Shown: positions 45,046-57,900 of the stretch, one piece after another
How the letters are laid out: each line of letters starts with the position of its first letter
How positions within the stretch are numbered: position 1 is the first letter of the stretch
NCBI GenBank assembly: GCA_029964075.1
Contig: CM057135.1
Span: 30,989,366-31,053,365, forward strand
Reading direction: 5' to 3'
Source of the DNA: Patiria pectinifera
Lineage: Eukaryota > Echinodermata > Asteroidea > Valvatida > Asterinidae
Length of the DNA: 64,000 nt
Program-made: the position numbers and the translations under genes
Notes under the pieces: generated by a model
Told to the model about the DNA's origin: nothing
Seen by the model: the letters and a program-made list of their open reading frames with translations, nothing else
Databases searched by the model: none

Positions 45046-47886
45046 GTCTAGGTTGCAGCAAGGAAGGAAGAATGTTTGGGGTGATGGTGTTGTATCTCTG
45101 ACACAGCTTACAGGATCCTCAGCTGTTATGGGCTTCTGACAGGCACTCAAACTCTGTTATTCACAATTTTTGTTTAAAGGAAAAAGTTCAGAATGGTTAA
45201 CAATGGGGATAGTAGTAATAGTATTAGAATTTCTCAAGCCAAAATCTGCCACTGTTCTGTGTATCATGACTGGCATTAATTCAGTACATTAGGCTGAGAT
45301 CTACTGATTAAATCCTCTGCAATTCTCGTGGGTAATTTTGTTCCTTCACACAGCGAATCACTCATGTTTAATTCACACATCCAGCAGTATGAGAACTCTA
45401 TACATTCTGTACATTATGCCAATTCTGAAAGCTCACGGGTTTGAGATACAGGAGAATTTCAAACACACACATTAGCTTATTATTCAATTCATTTTCATGA
45501 AGTCTGATGATACGAACTGTAAATATGTAGCATTCTTCAGTACAACTGTGAAATTGTCTTTTTACAGAGTTTGGATCTATCTTTTTAATTATTCTTAAGA
45601 TGGATTTTTTAAAAATCTTTTTATTAATTTTCCCATTTATTAAACAAATGATACTTTAACAATCTAATAAAGGAAAAATAATAATTAGTTTATACTCTGT
45701 GTTGCAAATGTAACAAACAATACAGTTACTGTTAACAATTATATTTCCCCAGGCACTTCACTGAATCCAACAAAATTGAACAAAGAAAAGTAACTTTATT
45801 TACTCCAAGATCAGACCAAATTTCAGGTCCAATGTACTAACCAAGCGAGTGAAGCACTGAGGTAGTGCAGACTGCTGTGATGGTATGCTACCCGTCAGGT
45901 GCTCCAGTGTGCTTGAACCTGTGTGGTCTTGGGTACCAGGTGACTTGAAGAGCCTGGAGATATGGCCTCTTTGCTGGTGCTAATGCCTAGCAATCAGAAT
46001 GCAACAAATTCAAACCGAGTCTATTTGGGAACATTTTTTTTTTGTAAAGGAAACTGAAGTTTGATACCCCAAAAATGGCAGCAACAAAGATGAAAGTCAA
46101 TTTGATGAACATGCAGAAAATGATTTTTCCATTTACAATGAACATGTGCATGTTCTCCATTTATACATACTTTAAAGCCCTCATTTGTTCTGTAGTTAGA
46201 ACAGGATGCCTAATCATTCATGAGGAACCTTAGAATCCATAGAACAGGCGAATTTAAAGACACGTTTTTAACTTTAAATTCATAGAGAAAAATTGCAGTA
46301 GCCAAAAACGTAATATGAACTCACTAAGACAATAAAATCATCCACAATTCAAAACTGTTTATTTTGTTTACCTCAGACCCAATCACAAACAGAGGAAGGA
46401 ATGAATACTAAGTTGGGCATTTCCTATTTCCACATGACAGTACAACTCATCTTGATGGCCAGCAAAGATTGTTTCAGACTACACTGTCTATGTAAGTACG
46501 TACGCGTAGCTAAACATGGAAGTATGACCTGGCATACTTTAACTAACATCCCTTTTTTTCATGAAAAACTGTCTCCTTCCCCCTCCACTGAAACAAATTA
46601 GGTATTCCTGAATGGCCTAAGCGTGATTCACAATATACTTCCTCGTGTTAAACCAACCACAAATAAAATTCCCATCTGATACTGCACAGGAAATCCATTT
46701 AGCACTGGTCTGCTTGCTGGGTGAGTGCATTAATTTGGAAGCATTCACTAGCTGTGGTGGATGGATCTGTATTGAAAATGATCAGTTTAGTCAACTTCCC
46801 CCCTTGAGAAATGTAGGTGTTATTGCAGCTTAAGTACAAATATCTGGATTTGTATGTTGTGAATTTGATTGATTTCTTTGCACACTACAACATTTACTGT
46901 CAACTCTCATTTAATACAAACTTTGTCGGACCTAGCTAAACATTGTTGTGCCTGGCATGCCTGGTAAAAGAGCTAAGCTTGTATGCAGAAAAATATTCCA
47001 GCAATTCTAAATATCACAATACTATTTTTTTGCATAATTTATAACCATCAGGGTTGGTACTTCTTTATTACCAGCTGTGAGCAGCTCGTTTAATAATTAA
47101 TATTCACAAATACAAGTATAAATAATCTGAACATTAACATTTTCTATCATATTGATAAAATAAACAAAATTTTAAACTTTAGATACAATTTACGGCATTC
47201 TATAATTACAAACAAAATCTGGAAGGAAATGATAATAAAAAAAAATACACTTGGAATTATAAATTTATAGGAATTTTTAACATGTTTAAGTTCCACAAAA
47301 AACGCAACAAAAAGGTCAACATGAAGAAAAAGAATTCAGGTGACTAAATTTATATGTGTGCGTTTTTTGTGTGCACAATTTTACATAATGAAGTATCCCA
47401 CAATGCAATACAACTTAAATCGGCATTTACCACACACGAAACCACTGCTCAATGACAATGACCAACAAACCACCACTTTTCAATTTCGCCTTTCCCTTTT
47501 TGCCTCGAATATTTCTGTGATTACTTTTCTCAATTTTTCAATTTTTTTTTTCTTAAGCAAAGACATTTCGAGCACAATCATTTACAATCATCTTCTCTGG
47601 ATCAATATCAATTTCTGCACGTGAAAAGAGAATAAAAAAATGACACCCCTTTTACTATACTAGTCACCGTGTGGTGTCACAATCCGAGAGCGGTCACGCA
47701 CCGTACAGATCCCCGGGGCACAACCCCTTTAATGCCCGTGTGTCCCAACATGTCAACACACGCACTTGAGTGACCAGTCGTGGCGCAGAAAAATTGACCA
47801 AGAAAATGTCACATTTAACCTCCTCATGCACACTATTTTCACTTAAGACGACACACATTTATTGAGAAAATAACATGTTACTTACA
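45046..47886 (-). other. Probable 5' leader intron of DCUN1D5
   Basis: The acceptor next to the ATG and a good minus-strand donor (AAATTTAAAT then GTAAGTAAC, last exon base 47886) suggest this 2.8 kb is a leader intron. It is AT-rich, holds no supported exon on either strand, and shows no clear transposon. Confidence 0.5.
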
Positions 47887-48176
47887 TTTAAATTTCCTTT
47901 CGACGATTGCGCCTATAAAGGGGTAAAAATTACGGTAAAATCAGAGAACAAACGCAGGTTTCCCACCACTGACGATCGCCATGTCCGTGCCGCCGGTAGT
48001 GAGCATGCGCCATGCAATCCATCAAGTACTTACGAGAAACGTCGTCTGTGATTGGTGCAATATTTCCCACGGTATCAATGCACCAATAGGAATGATTCTT
48101 ATATTGGCCGTGTCCGGCATGCCAAATTCCTGCGAGTCAAAGCCGACGAGGGAATGAAAAGCATCGACCAGTCAAC
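47887..48176. promoter_or_regulatory. Likely bidirectional promoter of DCUN1D5 and DYNC2H1
   Basis: A minus-strand donor (last exon base 47886) and a plus-strand donor (GTCAAC then GTAAGC, last exon base 48176) bracket less than 300 bp that would contain both first exons and both start sites. Inside are an ATTGG box (48051-48055) and a CCAAT box (48083-48087) in opposite orientation, and GCATGCGC (48003-48010), close to an NRF1 core. There is no TATA box. CCAAT and NRF1-type sites with no TATA are typical of divergent promoters. Site function is inference. Confidence 0.6.
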
Positions 48177-48889
48177 GTAAGCATTCAGATTTCGCCACTT
48201 TTCTGTACAAATTTAAAAGTAAATATTTGTTTTATAGTTCTTAGTGCATATTTATTGAATTTTCGAACAACTTGTTTCTCCGTCTGGATTTTTAGTGTAC
48301 AAATTTGTGAAATTTTAGCACCTAGAAACGCAACGCTGTGTGCATAACAACGAGTTTGTACACGTTTTCCTATGCAGGACAGTGCAGTGTCAGTGTCACT
48401 CACACTCATGATTAAGGCAGAATTTAGACATTTTTCAAAAGGTCGAATTCTTTACAAAAAATTAACATTGACATTTGTGGTAAAGTGCATTGCGATGTAA
48501 ATTAATTCCATTGCTTGTTTTGTTTCATTTGTGGCTTTTTAATGAAGAAATATAAAATGAAAATCATGACAAGTCTTTCTTGTGACGTTGTCACTTGTGT
48601 GTTCCTGCAGTTGACTTTGGGCCTAAAGTAAATACTTTAATAAACTTATTATTTTGATAAACGTGGGTACGGACATCCGGGAATGTTTTTACTTTGGCTT
48701 TTCTAGCTCCCATACCTATGTCATGGTTCTTGAATCTTGAGTCTGAAGTGCTGAATGTTGTCACATATTATACTCAACCGAGGAAAACTGGTCTCATCGG
48801 ATGACGTAATCCTGCCCGCACGGCTTTAGACCTAGTAGTTGTTGTTATATCCATCCTACTCGACCAGTAACCTAACATTTCTCTTACAG

Positions 48890-48934
48890 ATGATGATGAT
48901 GCGTAACCAACAAACACGCAACCAACAAACCTAA
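48890..48934 (+). other. Upstream ORF of 14 codons in the DYNC2H1 leader
   Basis: An acceptor (TTTCTCTTACAG) ends at 48889, so the exon opens directly with ATGATGATGATG. This frame reads MMMMRNQQTRNQQT and stops at TAA 48932-48934, 19 nt before the main ATG at 48954 and out of frame with it. Four consecutive start codons at an exon edge would probably catch scanning ribosomes. If the acceptor is used, the uORF is unavoidable; its effect is inference. Confidence 0.5.
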
Positions 48935-48953
48935 CAGTCCAAGTTTGAGCAGG

Positions 48954-51900
48954 ATGCCGTCAGCAGATGTGCGCAAGGATTTCCTCCTTGGCAGCTGCGC
49001 CTCCTTCTTTGACATTCCGTCTGGAGACGGAGTCATCTCTCATCTCTTCAATGCCAGGGAGTTGAACACATTCCTTGACGATGCTAGCTGCTCAGTGCTG
49101 TCAGCTCAAGTCAACAGTCTTGGGAACGAAAGAAAAGTGCATCTTAGCAACAAAGTAATCTGAAGTATAGTTTGTCCAAATTTAGTCAAACATACACGCC
49201 ACAATTTTTGATATTGATACCCAACTATTGAACTTTTTTTCAGTTAAGAATAAACTTGTGTTACGAAGGTAAACCTTATATCCTGTTCACTGGAAAGATT
49301 GTAAATTTATACTCAAAACATGTGGGCTATTCATGAAATGATCCAAAAAATCTGTCTTGACATTAACCGACACCCCCTGGTAGATTTGCTTGCATCCATT
49401 CTATGGATCCCAAATCCAATGTTATGCTGTAACCTTGGTTCACCTCTGGTACTTGAACAAAACAAGGACACAAAGTACGTACTGTACTGTACTACAAAGT
49501 AATGTACATGTATTATTAAATTACTATAGTTTTGAATTGTAACCAATTTTCCTAAACCTTTTTATAACTGTTTTTTTTTTCTTCTCCATTTTTTAGGTTG
49601 ATCCAAGTGAGACGGATGAGAAAGTTCTAAGCTTCTTCAAAGTCCGGCCAAGTGTCATATCTCAAGACAATGTGCATTCAGACATCTTTTGTCTGTCTAT
49701 GTTGGATTCGCCATGCAGTGCCTTATACCATGCTGTGGACAAGGTACACAGTGTTTAATCATTAGGGCCCCCCCCCTGAAAAAAATAGTTCTGCTTCCGA
49801 TTAAATGGCATTTGAAAATAGGGAAGGTAGGTGAGGAAACGTGTTTTTTGGCAATTTTTTTGGTACGATCATATGGAGGTATCTGTGTGTAGTTAAGGTA
49901 AAAGGTAGTGATTGATGGTTTTTAGGTGTTTTTCCTCATTTTTCCCAACAAAAAATTAGGATAGGGGCTGTCAAAATGGGGTAGGTAGCGTAACCGGAAG
50001 CAGAAGTATTTTTTTGGGGGGGGGGGGCCATATGTATTGTGGGAAAATTGTAGTAATCTTTGAATTTTGAAACCGTCCTTTCAAATTGTATTGAATAATA
50101 CTGTACTTTGATGTTAAGTTGAGCAAAGAATATTACAGCTACTTAATCAATATATTCCCTAGTTTTGTTGTGGTGTTTACTTGCAACCAATCGGCCTATT
50201 TTGCAAATATTAAACAAATTCAATTATTCTCCATTCCAGGTGTATGTCCCGTTGCTGATTAAAGATGAGAAATGGAGTCGCACAATGGATCCCAAGCTGC
50301 AGAGCTTACTGACTGAATTTCAGGCTGGATTACAGAGTCTAGTCAGGAAGATTGACCCTTCACAGGCTGGAAAAGTGGTCAGAGATGACAATCATTTTGC
50401 AGGTACAAGAGTTTAAAAACTTCATCATGTTAAATAATTTCCAAAATGCTGTTGTTTCTCAGTAGAGAAGCTACTATTTCAAGGCTGGCAGTTTCCTGAC
50501 CAAATAATTCATAGGTTTGTGATTCCTTTATCTGATCATTTCATTTGGTATTTTTGAAAATCTGCTTAGAGTATAAAGTGCTTAATTTCTTTTAGAGAGT
50601 AAAATTGAAGGCTCTACATTGTATCACTGAGTTTCTATTAGTGCCAAATTTGTCATGTCTTACATACAATATAAAAACCATGCAGACTATTTATGGGCTT
50701 GAGTGTGATTCCCTTTGATAAAGGTATCCTGACTCCCAATGATGAGTTCCAGTACTGGGCAGAGGTCGCCATCTCAGGTACCAAGCTAGAAACCAAAGAA
50801 CGGGCCCAGCTGTTCCAGCAGTACTTTGAACCAATCATCAAGGATTACAGTAACCTGGATGTGCTATCATTGGCTGAGGGGTTGGACCTAGTAGAGACAA
50901 CGCAAGATGCCTTGGATGATGTGTGGAAACAGGGAGAGTTTGATCCTTATCCAGAGAGGAGAATGAAACATCTTATGGAAGTTATCGGTAGGTTTACTCT
51001 TTCCTTGTTTCAAATCTTTCATGAGGTTTTGAAAGATATAATACTTATTTTGGTTTATGCTTCTCACGTTGCCAATTTAAAATAAATGGAATGTAAACGA
51101 AACGGCAATGTGATGGTAATGGCCAATATATGCCCATTGCCAAATCCTGGAGTTTTATTTTGAACTATGCATCATGAAAAAAAGGCATGATTAGAGTAAA
51201 TGGAAAAGGAAGCCGATCTTTGATCCATTATTGGTTTTTTTTTGGTTTGTTTTTGTTTCAGGGAGTTCCCTAGGTCGGTACGCCCAGCGTCGACTCAGTG
51301 ACTTCAAGCTATGGGATGACCCCTTCCATCGAGTCAAGGCATCCTTGACGCAGGCCGTCGCTATCTGTGATAGATGGGTGGCAGCCTGTGAGAGACTGAC
51401 TGATCAGTTCTGGAAGAGAGATCCTATCCATCCATGGAAGAGCTCCAAGTTTGCACCAGAGAGTCTGGTTCAGCTATCAGCAAGGCTACAGGAGGTTTGT
51501 GCAAATTAAACTGACCTTCCAGACTGGCATTCCAGACTCATGCTGATCTAAATTATTCTGAAGATTTCGCTAAAGATCAACAGAAATGATTTCATAGTGC
51601 ATTCAACGGAAAATTAGTTTTTAATGTTTGCCTTTCCGAAACCAAATTTTAAGTGGATCAACTTGATTTGCTCCAAATATGTTCTGGTTTGGCATAACTC
51701 TGGAATGCTAGTCTAGACAAGTTGAACTTAATGTAATGGTACGGAAGTTGGTGTGGCTATTCACTGTGTTTAAAATACAGTTATATGAAATATAATGAAC
51801 TCTTATGTTACAGATTTTAACCCTACGGACTGTCCATGAGCAATTGGTCCGTCTCCTTTCCACCGGTGAGCAACATGAACTCAGGACAGCGGATGCATTC

Positions 51901-54900
51901 TCCACCTTCAAGGGACTGAACGCGTTACAATACAACCCTTACACTGAGCCTATGTGGAGGGCAGCAGTCACACAATATCACAGAGGTGGGCCTTGGATTT
52001 CTGATAGTATTGTAGTCAAGTCCATCACCAATCATCCAGTCAAGCTGCAAACGGTTCCAGTAAACTGTAACAAAGGCATTCCTTTTGACATTGTATGTTT
52101 CCTATTACTTGTGACTAGACTTGTGATGGACTCGACTACAACCCTGACTTCAGAGTTTATCTTGGTTCATACTGCATTACAGCTTTAGATCAAAGCAAAC
52201 TTGTTAGATTAAAGGTAACGTTGCAATTCGGGCGGATTTACAATGCAGTGCGCCACCAAGAGTTTGCCATGGAGAGTCAGCTTTTCAAATTTCGGTCGAC
52301 AAAGCAAGGCCCATTGGAATGAGTGTCATTAAACAACTTTAGCTAAGTGGTTATAAATTTGGGTATAGCGTTCTGCCGCCTTAGTAAGAACACCATATTG
52401 ATACAAAGAAAAAGAAAAAGGCAAATTTATACTCGAACCATAGGCTTACGAAACTGATGACCGGAAAAAACAAACAATTTCAAATGTCCCGCGCTGCGAA
52501 TTTGTCGACCATCTCCCACAATGCACTAGGAAAAATGAACTCTCCATGGCAAACTCTTGGTGGCGCACTGCATTGTGAAACGCCCGAATTAAACTGCAGT
52601 GGATGACGTGATTTTTTTCTTTGCTGTATTGAGGTTGAACAAGATATCAAGTATAGTGGCTGGATAAAATTGCCAGTAAACAAACTTTGATAAAGATAAT
52701 TTGAAGTTGCTGAATTATTTATGTTTAATTGTAATTGACTTGTAGCAATGGCACCAGCAGAGCAGCGTATCGCCGGTAAGCTACGATCCCAGCTGAGGAA
52801 GCTTGAAGCAAGTCCTCAGCAGTTACTCAGAGAATTCCTGAGGAATAAGGAGCTAGTGAGTAGAGAGGGTGTACGCAAGGAACTTGTGTCTGAGAGGTTT
52901 GTATGGGATTCTTATCCACAACATGAATATCAGCTTATTAAGAACCTTTATTTGCATCAGAGTTACCTCTAGTTGGAGTGATTATTCAGGATGAGTTTTT
53001 ATAACATTTTCTCCTCTTTCGAATGATCTCTTGAACAAAAAATACTTGCCTTTTGATATGCTGTGGTCATTTAAGAAAAAATAAATTAATGGAACATCTT
53101 TTGATTGTTAATTTTTCAGGGAGACTCTTCTAGGTCAGCTACAGGTGTACCTGAAAACAATTAAAGATGATTTCAATACCCGCATCAGTGAAACCGGCCC
53201 TCCAACGGGCAAGAATCTACCAGAGGTTGTCAATAATATCGTCTGGGTTAGACAGCTTGAAGCAAAGGTATAATCATGGCAATAGCGCTTATATTTGTAA
53301 CGAAGAATTACACTGTATTGCCATTGGAAGGGTGTACAAGTCAACTTATTTCAGTCAGTGTTGTCCAGTTGTCTTATTGATGCCCTTAACATTTGAAGTG
53401 ATTTGTCACATTGTTTTGTCTGTTATTTACATTGAAATGAAATGCCTGTACAACAGCTGGATACAACAACAACATGGACAAAGTGATCCACAATTTTGGC
53501 TTAACTCATGTTATCTCTACTCATTCGCTGATATAAATTTAATTTTTTATTACTTTATCTTTTTAATGTGTACAGGGCTTAAGAGCATATTATGGATTTT
53601 CAAGCGCTATATAAATTTTACTTATTATTTATTATTATTATCTCAGATTCAATTTCATAATTTCTGCTTGGACCAGTTAGAAGATATGCTTCTTCGCTAG
53701 CAAACACACAGACTGAAAGCCATCTGTTTTATCCTTCACAGGTTGAGGAAACATCAAGTGTGGCAGAAGCCCTCCTGAAGGATCTGCCAGGATTCAGTAA
53801 GTTTAGGAGGACCGCAGCTGACTTGGTAGATGAGCTACGGAATTGGCGGCAGGATCAGTTTGATAGCTGGTCACGTGAGATGCAAGCAGCAATTGAAGAC
53901 CCAAATAAGCCTCTCAGGTAATGGCTACGGCTTAGTCGACAGTTTCCAGTTTCCAAAATATTATATATCAAAGTATTGACATGAGATCCACCATGGCAAG
54001 TTATAATCCGGCTTTTTGTTTTGCTTCTCAGTCTGCAGATGAGTGGCCGTCTGATGGAATTTGACACTAAGAACCAAGAATTGAAAGTATCATACAGCGA
54101 GCGTCTAGTGACACTCATACGAGAGGTCAGACAGTTACAAGCATTAGGATTCCCTGTGGCGGCTAAGATACAACACACGGCAGCAATTGCCCAGAAGTTC
54201 TACAAACATGGAGTGATCCTCAAACAGGTAGGACTTTTATTGGAATTAAATTAAGAAAAGTCAGAGAACGCGTTATACATTTAGATTGAAATTTCTGAGA
54301 ACTAATCCTGGAATGCCAAACATTGTATCACCAGGATAAGAACATCAACAGATAAACATGAATTGAATTGTGGATTTGATTGTCTGATTTGGAACACTAG
54401 GTGGCTCACTTCCACAACACCATCGCTGAGCAGATGATACCCAGCCAGCGCAACATGATGCTGCAATCGGCACTGGCCTTTGAGCGCATGATCAAGAAAC
54501 CCAAGACAGGTGCCAAGGATGGAGGAGGGGGTAAGGTGCAGATTACATGGGATAATCCTGAGGAGTTGGAGGCCTACATCGTCAAGCTACAAGCTGCTGC
54601 CGAGAAACTGACGACCGAGAATAGGAGACTGAGGAAGTGGCATTTCACAGTCTGTGATAAGGTTAGTAGGACTTATTACCAAACCAAAGATAACCTCTGT
54701 AGCTCAAGTAGATCATCTACGGATTAAAAATGACAAACAAAATGATTTCATTTGATAATTAATAAGGCAGAGGATGAAAAATGAGAAATATCTTGGCACT
54801 GACCATTGTTTGACAGGGACTGATAATTCAACTTGAATTTAGTACGTTATAAGCTTTGAAGTTGTAAACACTTTTATGGAGATGGGAACTTCAATTTCTT

Positions 54901-57900
54901 AATCTATCTGACTCTGTCTATAAATGTTTCGCCTTTGCATAATATGTGGTTTTTGTATTTTCTTCATGCACAAATTGACCCTCAATTTTCAGTAATCAAT
55001 ATGGCGTAAATGCCAGTTGTTCATAACACTGCAATTTACAAGTAATGATGGCTCTTTTCTGTTTGGCAGGTGGTGCAGCTAATGTCAGTGGACCTCCTTC
55101 GTCAGCAACCACGCTGGAAGGAAGGCTTGCAGCAGATCCGTGGTATCATGAGCACCTTAGAGAGTCAAGGATACAAGAAAGAGGACATGACGAGTTGGAA
55201 GATGCATTGGGATCAGCAGCTGTATAAAGCCTTAGAGCATCAGTACCAGATGGGTCTGGAAGCACTCAATGAAAACCTGCCTGAGATTAAGGTGGAACTC
55301 GTCTACAGGTTGGTTTGTTATATCATACTGTCCAACCTTTACTCTGGCTTTCTTGTTCACAGAAAAATAGCAGTCCCTTGAACTGCACAAACTCACAAAG
55401 AGATTTGTTACATGGTACAACCGTAACTATATTCTTATTAAAAATAAATGTAATGATTTCGGTTTCATTATTTTGAAAGACTTATGTTCACCATCTTATA
55501 AAATATCCATGTAGTTCATCAGAGATTACTCACCTTAATAATGTAAAAAATTGATCAGTTCATCTTGAACTTACCAGAAATGAAACAGTTTATCTTTTGG
55601 GATGCAGACAGCAACGTCTTCAGTTCCGGCCACCGTTAGAAGAGATCCGAGCCAAGTATTACCGTGAGATGAAGAAGTTCATCAGTCTGCCTTACCATTT
55701 CCGTGGCTTGGCTGATGCGGGAGATAACGCCATCTTCCCTGCTCTCATTGAGAAACATGCATCAGGATTCTCCACTGTTTATAAGAAGGCAGAGGATCTC
55801 TTCGGGAGATTAGCTGATGTCAAGAATATCTTCACGGTAAGTCACTTGTTTGAAGACAGCTGCAGTGTTTGTAGAATATAACAGTGCAGAAAGTTAGTAC
55901 TTATGCTCATTGGATCATTTCTATACAAGCTCTCACAAAAGTTGGGGACTTTCTAATACACTGGAGATTCTTATACAGAACATACAGCTCTGCAATTCTT
56001 GAATTGTGTAAATTAGAAGACACAGTTTATCCTTAGTGACCTACTTCAGCAAATGACAGCAAAGTCATGAAATGAAACTTGTACATCATTGTAGCCAGAA
56101 CATGGGCTTTCTAACAGCACACATTTCTTTCCGTTACTGTCTGGCTGATATGAGTAATTTGTTGAATTGCTATTTTATGTTAATTGCTATTGCTATTTTA
56201 TGTTTCCATCCTGATGTTATTTTCTTGACAGGAATGGGTGGTGTTGGGATCAGTGGATCTTGATAAGCTGATAGAAGACAACCTACAAACACCCGCTGAT
56301 TGGGAAAGGAACTTCAAGTCTCTGAAGGCAAGAGGTAGAGACAGTGAGAAGCTACCAAGGTGAGTAAATAACCAGGGACAAGGGGGTTGGTTTGAGATGG
56401 TTAAATGGTAATACTTGAGGGTTTGCAAGGTGAAGATAGCAATAAGATAGAGATTTACAGTAGCACCAGGAGTTTGTGAGGTTCTGGACCAGTACAATAT
56501 GCCCATCATCAGGAGACTTGGATTAGATGGGCAGAGAGGAGGTTTTGCCTCCACAAATGGTTGACCATAGACTGTTTACAGGCTGATCAGTGTGCCTCTG
56601 TTTATGTGTTAGATTTCTGTTATCGCAGGGTTTGACCTTAACATTTTTGTTCACTAGCCACCTTGCTACTGAAACAGACTCTTAACTAGCCTAGCGGCAT
56701 TTTTTCACTTTTTTTTTTTTTTTTTTAGCTCAAACAAAAAAATGCGTTTTTTTTTCAGGCTCAATTCTGATTTTTTCAGTGTTTTATCTTATAATTGAAC
56801 CCTTTAAAACAGTTGATAAAATTAGACACAAATTGATGAGGCTTGCTTTCTGATTTTAATGATATTTCTTCCTGTCCTTTCATCTTTGCCGAATCCCAAT
56901 ATTTTTTTGACTCGCCAGCCGGGCTACTTAAGGAATAGTGTGACCAGCCCGCCGCTGTTTTGACTAGCATTTGGCTAGCGGGCGCTACCGCTAATTTCGA
57001 ACCCTGGTGATCGTCCATGGAAAGCTACCTCAAAAGAGAAATTTTAAGAAAGGTGGAATATCTAGGAAGCAGTTAACGGGAATTCCAATAGAATATTTTT
57101 TTCTTAGCAATGCCAGGAGTGAGGGGAGAGGCATCCCATGTCTCCCATTCCCTCTCCACTAAACCATCCACATGTAACTTGTTTCATTAGTGTCTGTATT
57201 TCACATTCCTAACCTCTTTATGATCCCTGCGTAATCTTTCCAACCATTGATCTTCCCTTTCCACCAGCCAAATCAAAGTGGACTGCATCACAGTCTCAAC
57301 TGCACCAGTCAAGACCACCATAGACAGCCTCATCCAGCGCCTCTTTGATGCTCTCCTATACTCCTTGAGATACTCCATCACTGAACACATCAATGAGATT
57401 GACCGTTTCGTCAAAGATTCCATGGAGGCATTGTCTACGAGACCACAGACTGTGGAGGAGATTGGAAAGGCTAACACTAAACATGCTGAGCTACAGACCA
57501 AGAAACCAGCGGTATACTAACTTGACTGTGTTGAGCCCTGCCCCATATTTTGACCAATCAAAGCTCTGACTGCATAACCACATGCCGTTCAAAATTCAGA
57601 TGTGCATTCACTTTAAGCAAATTGCATCAATTCATGGGGCTGTAGGTTTTCATGTGGAAGTTTTTACTAATCATTGCATGTCCTAGCTGAAATTGAGTCA
57701 GTCACAAGTCACCACAAGTCATCCAGTCTCAAGTCAAGCTGCAATCTATTCACATGAGCTGTTATAAAGACATTTTATGACATTATACATCCACTGTTAC
57801 TTGTGATAGACTTACGTTTGATTACAACTCTGTTTGCATGCGTTGTGCACATTGATGTTATGGGATGTGTATCCATAACCTGTGTGTATGTGAAGCTTAA

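Noticed and set aside
53167..53700. 177-codon open frame on the plus strand
   Set aside because: It starts inside DYNC2H1 exon 8 in the wrong frame and runs through AT-rich intron with a LINE-type tail; no family resemblance or splice logic.
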